From: Lysinibacillus sp. G4S2
Lineage (GTDB): Bacteria; Bacillota; Bacilli; Bacillales_A; Planococcaceae
NCBI RefSeq assembly: GCF_030348505.1
Contig: NZ_JAUCFJ010000002.1
Location: 4,158,001 to 4,222,000, forward strand
Direction: 5' to 3'
DNA: 64,000 bases
A program made the position numbers and the translations under genes. The first letter of the stretch is position 1; each line of letters opens with the position of its first letter. Under the pieces are notes generated by a model. It did no database searches, was not told where the DNA came from, and was given only the letters and a program-made list of their open reading frames with translations. Below are positions 57,038 to 64,000 of the stretch, in pieces.

Positions 57038-57728
57038 AGCCTTCTTTAGACATATACACTTCCTCAAACGGCTGAATAATGACAAATCCTTCACCTGAAA
57101 ACGACATTTGAATGGACTCACCGCTCCCACGACCGATAAAAGTACGGAAGCTAATATCTGTTTTAAACTCTGGTGTCAAATTGCCTGACCATGCAACTGT
57201 AGCATGTGGATCCGTATAAACCGTCTCACCTGGCTTCACTAACAAGGTTAACGGTTCGAAATGTGTCGTTATCGCTACTTTTCCTGTTCCTTGTAATGTT
57301 ACATTAAACAACCCACCTGACATGACTCCTGCCACTTTACGCATTAAATGAATATCCCACTCTACACTTGGCTCAAATGCAAGTAAGTCATTACCGTTGA
57401 CACAAATAATTTCATCATTTAAATCGAAGATCGTTACTTTTTTTCCTTGATCGGCTAAATACAGTCGCCCGCTCCCTTTCGCTTTCATAAGTTGAGTACC
57501 TTCGCCTGTTATGGCCTTTTTAAACATTTTACCTAGACCATGCTCCAACACACGCTCACGCTCAAACTTTATATCGCCTGTATAAGAAATCATCGCACCC
57601 ATTTTCGACCAAACTTCACCATTTAGGTTGACCTCTAGTACACGCTCAGTTTCTAACTCGAAATATTCGTTTTCGTTTTCATCCTGTTGTGTTTTATTGA
57701 TAAATTCATTCAAAGAAAATTTCCCCAT
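57036..57728 (-). CDS. AIM24-family protein
   Basis: 230 aa, beta-rich, with AIM24-type repeats (WSKMGAMISYTGDIKFER, GSGRLYLADQGKKVTIFDL, SGGLFNVTLQGTGKVAITTH). Function unknown; paralogues occur widely in bacteria and in yeast mitochondria. AAGGAGG lies about 12 nt upstream of the ATG. Transcribed alone. Confidence 0.85.
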   Translation of the reverse strand: MGKFSLNEFINKTQQDENENEYFELETERVLEVNLNGEVWSKMGAMISYTGDIKFERERVLEHGLGKMFKKAITGEGTQLMKAKGSGRLYLADQGKKVTIFDLNDEIICVNGNDLLAFEPSVEWDIHLMRKVAGVMSGGLFNVTLQGTGKVAITTHFEPLTLLVKPGETVYTDPHATVAWSGNLTPEFKTDISFRTFIGRGSGESIQMSFSGEGFVIIQPFEEVYMSKEG

Positions 57729-58088
57729 ATCAATTTGCCGCCTCCTTATTTACTTTATATACGCATTAACTTTTAAAAAGATTCAATCAATAAAAGTTAT
57801 AATTCAGCACTCTAACTAGACTTACTCAAATACGATTTTAAATAGCAATATACAAGGCAGTACTGTTTTAATTTCACGCTGAATGAAGATAACAGAGGGT
57901 GACAAAAAAACCTAGTTTTAGGTAACCATTTGAAAATTAATTCTTGAAACTTGCATTTGCTTTTCGTTGCAAAAATTCTCTTTTGGTAGCGAAATCACTT
58001 TATTTCCTGTAATGATATTGACATCAGACAACAGCTGTTATACATTAAAAAAAGATTAATCGAGTGTTATATAACAATAACTGCAAAA
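57729..58088. other. Gap between AIM24 and OFA genes
   Basis: AT-rich without an ORF. A GATAACAGAGGGTGACAAAA segment near 57890 and scattered short hairpins have no clear role. Confidence 0.35.
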
Positions 58089-58131
58089 AAAGACCATACA
58101 AGCGTCATGTGCGAAATGACACTCATATGGC
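58089..58131 (-). terminator. Terminator of the OFA transporter gene
   Basis: Minus-strand CCATATGAGTGTCAT ... ATGACGCTTGTATGG followed by TCTTTTTTT. Confidence 0.85.
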
Positions 58132-58163
58132 TAATACCTTCAAGTGCGAATTGAAAGTAAAAT

Positions 58164-59435
58164 TTATCTTGTAGCGGAGACGTCTCCAACCTTTTGAGAA
58201 GCTTCTTTTAATGCTGTTTGTTTACGTATATCTGCACGTAACGTTAATGCAATTATTAATGAAGCTGCAATTAATCCTGTAAACACATAGAATACTGGAA
58301 TATAGCTTCCATAAGCATTTTTAATTGCGCTTACTAAAAGCGGACCAAAAACACCACCTAATGACCATGTCGTTAATAAATAACCATGAATAACACCAAG
58401 TTGTTTCGTACCGAATAAATCACTTGCAAATGCAGGTAAATTCGAGAAGCCTCCACCATAGCAACTAACAACTAAGAAAATAAGTGCTTGGAAAATAATT
58501 ACGTTTGTTGTATATGGTAAGACGATAAATGTAACTAGCTGTGCGATAAAGAAAATTACAAAGACGTTCGAACGACCAATATAGTCAGACACAGCAGCCC
58601 ATACTAAACGACCACCACCATTAAATAATCCCATTACTCCTACCATCGCTGCGGCTCCCGCAACTGATAACCCTACAATTTCCTGAGCCATTGGAGATGC
58701 AACAGAAATCATCATAATACCTGCTGTTACGTTTACTAAATGCATCGCCCATAACATCCAAAAATGCTTAGTTTTTACAGCTTCACGCGCTGACATTACA
58801 GCTAAATCTTTTTTCACAACATCTTTACCATTTTTTGCAGCAGCCTTCATATTCGCTGGCATATAATCAGGTGCAGGCGGTACTATATATAAAGCCCCTA
58901 AAATCATTAACGTGAAATAACTTGCCCCTAAAATATAGTAAGTTGTAGAAATACCCACAGCCTCCATTAAGTTAGCTGCAACCGGTGCTGTAATTAGTGC
59001 CCCTGATCCAAATCCAAGTACAGCCATACCTGTTGCTAAACCTCGGCGGTCTGGGAACCATTTTACTAATGTCGATACAGGTGAAATATAACCAATCCCC
59101 ATACCCAATCCACTTAGTAAACCATATGTTAACCAGTACATTGTTACGGAATCCATTGAAATCGCCACACCAGCACCAGCTTGTCCTGCTCCAAATAGAA
59201 CAGCTGCTATCATCGCAGACTTACGTGGCCCCATTTTCTCTACTAAGTTACCAAATAATGCTGCAGAAGAACCAGCAAGCCCCATCATTATTGTAAAGGC
59301 AATCGTTACGTTTGTTTCACTCCAACCCATCTCTGTGACAATCGGTAGCTTATATACACTGTATGCATAGGCTCCACCGATCGAAAGATGAATAGCGATT
59401 GCGGATAATGCAATTAACCATCTATTTTTATTCAT
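58164..59435 (-). CDS. OFA-family MFS transporter (oxalate/formate antiporter type)
   Basis: 423 aa with 12 predicted helices. Family motif IHLSIGGAYAYSVYKLPI at helix 1, VEKMGPRKSAM, GLGMGIGYISPVSTLVKWFPDRRGLATGMAV (OFA signature) and YGGGFSNLPAFASDLFGTKQLGVIHGYLLT. The start at 59435 (MNKNRWLIALS) is preferred over 59498 because the extra 21 residues are charged and unlike the family. Substrate unproven: a monocarboxylate is likely. Confidence 0.9.
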   Translation of the reverse strand: MNKNRWLIALSAIAIHLSIGGAYAYSVYKLPIVTEMGWSETNVTIAFTIMMGLAGSSAALFGNLVEKMGPRKSAMIAAVLFGAGQAGAGVAISMDSVTMYWLTYGLLSGLGMGIGYISPVSTLVKWFPDRRGLATGMAVLGFGSGALITAPVAANLMEAVGISTTYYILGASYFTLMILGALYIVPPAPDYMPANMKAAAKNGKDVVKKDLAVMSAREAVKTKHFWMLWAMHLVNVTAGIMMISVASPMAQEIVGLSVAGAAAMVGVMGLFNGGGRLVWAAVSDYIGRSNVFVIFFIAQLVTFIVLPYTTNVIIFQALIFLVVSCYGGGFSNLPAFASDLFGTKQLGVIHGYLLTTWSLGGVFGPLLVSAIKNAYGSYIPVFYVFTGLIAASLIIALTLRADIRKQTALKEASQKVGDVSATR

Positions 59436-60693
59436 AAATTCTCTTTTCTCCCCTCTTTTGCTACTTGTGAAAACTTTATGAACGTCCTTGTAAAACAATT
59501 TACCACTTAGAATTATTCAAATGCAAGAAGTTTTTCAAAAAAATATTATTTCCCCAAAAAGTTTTTTATTTTTTACCCTTGTTGTATTACATCGAAAACC
59601 CTATAACCTCTAAGTAAATAGCTGTTTATTAAAGGAAAACCACAACACATTTTAGCTAATATTACTTTTCCACACTATTACCTTTGTTCATAAAAGTTAT
59701 TCTAATATAATTAAATTTGTGCATATTTTCACATTCAATCTATGTATAGTTCATGTTTTTCTGATTCACTTATTTTCTTCACTCTTCTCCATAAATCATT
59801 TTCGAATATTCAACACATAGAAATATTTAGAATAAAAGAGAATTTTAAAACTTAAACAAAAGAAATTTTTTACATAAAAAGAAACCAAAAAATAATATTA
59901 AATGATATTTTTAACTTTTAATAAATTTCCACTTTAATAAACAAAATACATGTTGTGCATATTTCAAATTGAATGATCATTACCTATTCATTTTTATTAT
60001 TCAAATATACATTTTTCCTTCAAAAGGAATTGTGTACATTCTTATTTAACTATGGCTAGTGATGTTATTTAAACGTAAAAGCAACTATTCCAATTAGTTT
60101 TCATGAAAAAACCTTTGTTATAGCATGCAAGTAAAAACTATACTTTTCAACTAATACTGCATTACCGCAAATTAATAATTTTATTAAAGAATTAAACTTC
60201 AAATAATAAGGAATTTTATTAACGAAATGGCTTTACAGGAGATGAGCTAGCTAGTTGGAGTGAACGAGCGTGGTCGTAAATCTTTAAAAGCTATTCAGGG
60301 GTTGTTGGTTCGTCGACCGCTAATTCAATTGCAGGTAAAGTAGGGATCAATACTATCCGAAAATTTAGGGGTTTTTATTAGTTAGTGGCTTATTAACATA
60401 AAGTACGTTCATTGTTATCAGGCTTGCTCTAGCATGCTTAGCCTTTTTTACCACACATACCTTAAACTTCTGCCACAGTGAGTCAAACAGCTGTCTATCA
60501 AAAGGGAAGTGCTTCAAGTTTATAGCTTGTGTCCTATTATATTGGCGGTGCTTTTAGGAATACATTGCTCAGTCCGGTACGGTACGGTCGATTTTCAAAT
60601 GGCGGAGAATTGTCATGATTACAGTTTCTCTTCCTATAATATATATTTTTTATATTACGCAAGAAAGCTCCAAATTAATTTAGTAATGCATCA
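59436..60693. other. 1.26-kb gene-free AT-rich region with a decayed coding-like patch
   Basis: Most of it is extremely AT-rich. At 60233-60380 composition shifts: the three frames give broken peptides (for example GFTGDELASWSERAWS, and YSGVVGSSTANSIAGKVGIN after a stop), which look like remains of a gene. A 77-codon frame at 60509 has no ribosome site. No tRNA or repeat recognised. Confidence 0.5.
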
Positions 60694-60723
60694 GAAAGAG
60701 ATGCTCAGGAATAGCATCTCTTC
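60694..60723 (-). terminator. Terminator of the sigma/anti-sigma operon
   Basis: Minus-strand AAGAGATGCT ... AGCATCTCTTT followed by C/T-rich sequence, directly past the anti-sigma stop. Confidence 0.65.
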
Positions 60724-60726
60724 TTT

Positions 60727-61665
60727 TTATGAAAAATAAATGATCAATACAATTATTAGTGGCACTAGTAGAATAAATGAACCTATCGATACATAATGCC
60801 TTTTTTCTTCCCGCCCATAATAATATTCAATCATAATAGAACTTAACGTGGAAATAGCTAAAAATCCGCATATTGCCACTGTATATAAAAACCAATCATT
60901 TATATTAAATAAAATTAAAGCTGCTGTTTGTAAACATTTAAAAATAAACGTTGTACGTTGATGGCTTCTATTTATATATTTCGGCTCCTTTGGAATGCTA
61001 TACTTTTTTTGAATAGTTTTTTCTAATAGCCACCCTAAGAAGAGAGCAGTTATTATAAAAGTAAACATCTCACCAAAACTAATGTCTTTTTCTCTTTTTT
61101 GCATAAGAGCAATAAAAGCTGACGCAGCGTTGTCATCTTTCACTTTATAAAAGATATTTGTGTGTTGATCGATAAAACCTAATTGCCCATCATATAAGTA
61201 CATTTTTAGCTGTACAACCTGCCCATTATCAAACTCCACCCATACATCGCTATATGAAAAATAATTATTATCCTTCTGCGATACGACTGACTTTTGAAGT
61301 GCATTGGCAAGGAGCTTTGTTTCCATACCTTCTTTATAACCTTTTTGTCCTAAATTCCAGCCAGTTCTTCCAGCCCTAAAGGTATCTTCCTTCCAATTTT
61401 GTGCAATGTTAAATTGTTTAATATCTTCATGTTGCACAAGTTCCACAATGGTAGCATGCTTAGCAGTATCTACTTGCTTCCATGGGCCAATTAAAATCAA
61501 AAAGAGTAAAGTCACGACTGTCCCAATAATAATCGTTGGATATTGCCACCTACTAGATTGCTTATTTTGCTGATTTACATTTTGCAAAATACGCTCCTGC
61601 AATTGTCGTGAGAAACGCGGGGCTTCTCCAAGCTCTTTATCCAGTTTATCCTTAAAAGACGTCAT
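60727..61665 (-). CDS. Putative membrane anti-sigma factor
   Basis: 312 aa. The N-terminal 45 residues are cytoplasmic and helical (FKDKLDKELGEAPRFSRQLQERILQNV), TM1 about 46-62, an extracytoplasmic domain about 63-195, then hydrophobic segments near 198-216, 240-262, 266-286 and 294-312. No zinc-binding HxxxCxxC motif. It overlaps the sigma factor gene by 14 nt with GGGAGGTG before its ATG, so the pair is co-translated. The anti-sigma role is inferred from position and topology; the five-TM layout is not the usual single-TM type. Confidence 0.7.
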   Translation of the reverse strand: MTSFKDKLDKELGEAPRFSRQLQERILQNVNQQNKQSSRWQYPTIIIGTVVTLLFLILIGPWKQVDTAKHATIVELVQHEDIKQFNIAQNWKEDTFRAGRTGWNLGQKGYKEGMETKLLANALQKSVVSQKDNNYFSYSDVWVEFDNGQVVQLKMYLYDGQLGFIDQHTNIFYKVKDDNAASAFIALMQKREKDISFGEMFTFIITALFLGWLLEKTIQKKYSIPKEPKYINRSHQRTTFIFKCLQTAALILFNINDWFLYTVAICGFLAISTLSSIMIEYYYGREEKRHYVSIGSFILLVPLIIVLIIYFS

Positions 61666-62173
61666 CTTCTAGCACCTCCCAATGATTCTTATCCAGTTTT
61701 TCCAGCAATATTTGTCTAGCTCTACGCAGTCTTGTTTTCACAGTATTTTCTGTACACATAAGAACCTCTGCTATCTCTCGAACCTTTAATTCTTGATAAT
61801 AATAAAGAATGATTACTTCTCTATAGATAATCGGAAGCTCAAACAATGCCGTTGTCAAAATTCTTCGCTCATCCTTTTCAAGTACATCTTTTTCAGGCGT
61901 CCTTTTGCTAACTCCAATATGCAGTTTTTCAAATAAAATATGGCGCTTATTTTTCCAGCTTCGTAAATAGTCATGACTTTTATGTACTGTTATTTTTACT
62001 AAATATGTTTTTAGTGAGGATCGTTGTTCAAAGCGCTCCTGCTGACGATAATAGGCAAAAAATACATCCTGGACGATTTCCTCTGCAATAGCCCAGTCTT
62101 TAACATATAAATAAGCTACTCGAAGACAATATTCACCATGTTCATCCATAATTTTTGCTAAATGCTCATTCAA
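61652..62173 (-). CDS. ECF RNA polymerase sigma factor
   Basis: 173 aa. Sigma-2 region: YLYVKDWAIAEEIVQDVFFAYY; sigma-4 region: LFELPIIYREVIILYYYQELKVREIAEVLMCTENTVKTRLRRARQ. Start is TTG at 62173 after GGGAGGTG. An ECF-like promoter lies 30-60 nt upstream, so it probably activates its own operon. Resembles SigV/SigX-type ECF proteins; the stimulus is unknown. Confidence 0.93.
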   Translation of the reverse strand: MNEHLAKIMDEHGEYCLRVAYLYVKDWAIAEEIVQDVFFAYYRQQERFEQRSSLKTYLVKITVHKSHDYLRSWKNKRHILFEKLHIGVSKRTPEKDVLEKDERRILTTALFELPIIYREVIILYYYQELKVREIAEVLMCTENTVKTRLRRARQILLEKLDKNHWEVLEDDVF

Positions 62174-62203
62174 ACAAACACCTCCCGTTTCCCATTCACA
62201 CTA

Positions 62204-62232
62204 TAGTCGTATCGAAATCTCAGTTGGTTTCA
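62204..62232 (-). promoter_or_regulatory. ECF-type autoregulatory promoter
   Basis: Minus-strand -35 TGAAACC and -10 CGACTA are 17 nt apart, close to the ECF pattern TGAAAC-N16/17-CGTC. Confidence 0.6.
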
Positions 62233-62242
62233 GTATAAAAGA

Positions 62243-62274
62243 AAAAAGTGCCCAAATTTCGGACACTTTTTTCA
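62243..62274 (-). terminator. Terminator of leuS
   Basis: Minus-strand AAAAAAGTGTCC ... GGGCACTTTTTT, 7 nt after the leuS stop. Its distal arm overlaps the sequence just upstream of the ECF promoter. Confidence 0.85.
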
Positions 62275-62280
62275 TTATTA

Positions 62281-64000
62281 TTATTTAACTACGATGTTAA
62301 CAAGCTTACCTGGGATAACAATTATTTTCACTAAGTTTTTGCCTGCCATGTACTCTTGTACTTTGTCATCTGCAAGTGCTACTTTTTCGATTTCCTCTTT
62401 TGAAGCATCTTTTGCTACGACGATTTTGGCACGTACTTTGCCGGCAACCTGAACTGCGATTTCCACTTCATCATCAACAAGTTTAGACTCGTCATATGTT
62501 GGCCATTGCTCATATGAAAGTGTAGCATCATGACCTAATACCTGCCATAACTCTTCTGCAACGTGTGGAACCATTGGCGCTAACATCTTCACAAAGCCTT
62601 CTGCGTAAACTGTTGGAATAACATCCGCTTTGTAGCAATCGTTAATGAATACCATCATTTGTGAAATAGCTGTATTAAAGCGAATACCTTCATAATCCTC
62701 TGTCACTTTTTTCACAGTTTGATGGTATGATTTTTCAAGCGTTTTGTCATCAGAAGCTTGAATTTTCGCAGCAATTGTTCCATCTTCTTCATTGATAAAT
62801 AGACGCCAAATACGATCTAAGAAGCGACGTGCTCCGTCCAAGCCATTTGTTGACCATGCAACAGATGCTTCAAGTGGACCCATAAACATTTCATATAGAC
62901 GTAAAGTATCAGCACCGTGTGAAGAAATGATTTCATCAGGATTAACGACATTGCCTTTTGATTTAGACATTTTCTCATTACCTTCACCTAGAATCATCCC
63001 TTGGTTAAATAATTTATGGAATGGCTCTTTCGTGTGTACAACACCTAAATCGTATAGTACTTTATGCCAGAAGCGAGCGTATAGTAAGTGTAATACTGCA
63101 TGCTCTGCCCCACCGATATAAATATCAACTGGTAACCAACGTTTTAGTAATTCAGGATCTGCGATTGCTTCTTTATTTGTTGGGTCAATATAACGAATGA
63201 AGTACCAGCTAGAACCTGCCCACTGTGGCATCGTATTCGTTTCACGACGACCTTTTTTGCCTGTTTCAGGATCAACAACATTTACCCATTCAGCAATGTT
63301 CGCTAACGGAGATTCACCCGTACCTGAAGGACGAATATTATCTGTTTTTGGTAGTACTAATGGTAATTCTGATTCTGGTACTGGCGTCGTTGTACCATCT
63401 TCCCAATGAATCATAGGAATTGGCTCACCCCAGTAACGTTGACGAGAGAATAACCAGTCGCGAAGACGATAAGAAATTTTCTTCTCACCTACTCCTTTTT
63501 CCTCAAGCCATTGAATTGCCTTAGCAATACCATCTTCTTTGTTTAAGCCATCAAGGAAGTCAGAGTTAATGTGCTTACCATCACCTGTGAAGGCTTCTTT
63601 GCTAATGTCTCCACCTTCAAGGACAGGAATAATTTCTAAACCAAATTCTGTCGCGAATTCATAGTCGCGCTCATCATGTGCTGGAACCGCCATAATAGCA
63701 CCAGTACCGTATGATACTAAAACGTAGTCCGCAACCCAAATCGGCATTTTTTTGCCATTAATCGGATTAATTGCATAGGCACCTGTGAATACGCCTGTTT
63801 TTTCTTTCGCTAAATCTGTACGTTCTAAATCAGATTTCAATTTTACTTTATCTAAATAAGCTTCAACAACTTGTCGTTGTTCAGCAGTTGTAATTTGATC
63901 CACTAATTTATGCTCAGGTGCAATAACACAGTATGTAGCACCAAATAATGTATCAGGACGAGTTGTAAACACTGTGAAGTTTTCATCTGTGCCATCTATA
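62281..64000 (-). CDS. leuS: Leucyl-tRNA synthetase, C-terminal ~573 residues (continues beyond the window)
   Basis: Class I aminoacyl-tRNA synthetase charging tRNA-Leu. Present here: most of the CP1 editing domain ([38 protein letters not shown] with the editing Asp), the catalytic half with [12 protein letters not shown] and [15 protein letters not shown], the anticodon-binding domain and the C-terminal tRNA-contacting extension. The frame runs through to base 64000 without a stop, so the N-terminal HIGH half and any T-box leader lie outside. Confidence 0.97.
   Translation of the reverse strand, partial: IDGTDENFTVFTTRPDTLFGATYCVIAPEHKLVDQITTAEQRQVVEAYLDKVKLKSDLERTDLAKEKTGVFTGAYAINPINGKKMPIWVADYVLVSYGTGAIMAVPAHDERDYEFATEFGLEIIPVLEGGDISKEAFTGDGKHINSDFLDGLNKEDGIAKAIQWLEEKGVGEKKISYRLRDWLFSRQRYWGEPIPMIHWEDGTTTPVPESELPLVLPKTDNIRPSGTGESPLANIAEWVNVVDPETGKKGRRETNTMPQWAGSSWYFIRYIDPTNKEAIADPELLKRWLPVDIYIGGAEHAVLHLLYARFWHKVLYDLGVVHTKEPFHKLFNQGMILGEGNEKMSKSKGNVVNPDEIISSHGADTLRLYEMFMGPLEASVAWSTNGLDGARRFLDRIWRLFINEEDGTIAAKIQASDDKTLEKSYHQTVKKVTEDYEGIRFNTAISQMMVFINDCYKADVIPTVYAEGFVKMLAPMVPHVAEELWQVLGHDATLSYEQWPTYDESKLVDDEVEIAVQVAGKVRAKIVVAKDASKEEIEKVALADDKVQEYMAGKNLVKIIVIPGKLVNIVVK

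Noticed and set aside
60509-60739. 77-codon plus-strand ORF
   Set aside because: No ribosome site, composition like the AT-rich gap, and it overlaps the terminator and the end of the anti-sigma gene.

Overview
The window looks like a chromosome segment of a low-GC Gram-positive spore-former of the Lysinibacillus/Solibacillus group (Bacillales). This rests on strong B. subtilis-like synteny (ccpA-aroA-ytxH-ytxG-murC-ytpT-ytpR-ytpQ ... ytoP ... ytnP-trmB ... pepV-ytzE ... rsuA-ytgP ... ytfP ... leuS), AT-rich intergenic DNA, AGGAGG ribosome sites, several TTG/GTG starts, and a D-aspartate-ligase-like ATP-grasp gene that fits the Lys-D-Asp cell-wall bridge of Lysinibacillus. The genus is inferred from sequence features; no search was run.

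Layout. (1) 0.2-4.6 kb: arginine biosynthesis operon argC-argJ-argB-argD on the minus strand, with a sigma-A promoter and ARG boxes. (2) 4.8-17.0 kb: an accessory beta-glucoside island bounded by two near-identical inverted repeats of about 0.4 kb. It holds a 6-phospho-beta-glucosidase (GH1), a beta-glucoside PTS EIIBCA, a phosphatase-like lipoprotein, a LicT-type antiterminator with its own RAT and cre, an RpiR regulator, a GH4 6-phospho-glucosidase and a glucose-6-phosphate isomerase. It also contains relics: the 3' end of a second GH1 gene, a duplicated terminator and a scrambled piece of argC. (3) 17.0-21.6 kb: acetate utilisation, acsA divergent from acuABC. (4) 21.6-24.1 kb: ccpA and aroA (chorismate mutase-DAHP synthase). 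(5) 24.2-37.4 kb: an FtsA-like ATPase with beta-grasp-like repeats, ytxH, ytxG, murC, sftA, ytpR, ytpQ, a lipoprotein, a YjjX-type NTPase, ytoP and ytzB. (6) 37.9-52.7 kb: a probable D-aspartate ligase, ytnP lactonase, trmB, lipid kinase, ytlQ-like gene, D-amino-acid aminotransferase, pepV, ytzE, an MFS transporter, a diguanylate cyclase, rsuA and a MurJ-like flippase. (7) 53.2-64 kb: asnB, ytfP, an AIM24-family gene, an OFA-family transporter, a 1.3-kb gene-free stretch, an ECF sigma/anti-sigma pair, and the 3' part of leuS.

How the genes connect. The island forms a complete route from imported beta-glucoside to fructose-6-phosphate. It carries cre-like sites, so the CcpA encoded nearby can plausibly repress it. 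acsA/acuABC, also typically under CcpA, handles acetate. dat (D-amino acids), murC, the MurJ-like flippase and the probable D-aspartate ligase all bear on peptidoglycan.

Non-coding structure is the most unusual feature. At least seven intergenic sites carry members of one modular palindromic repeat family, from about 70-bp minimal forms to arrays of up to 11 units of 35-38 bp. Four further sites carry arrays with an exact 21-nt period. One 80-bp imperfect palindrome lies upstream of ytoP. Most small open frames in these places are artefacts of the repeats.
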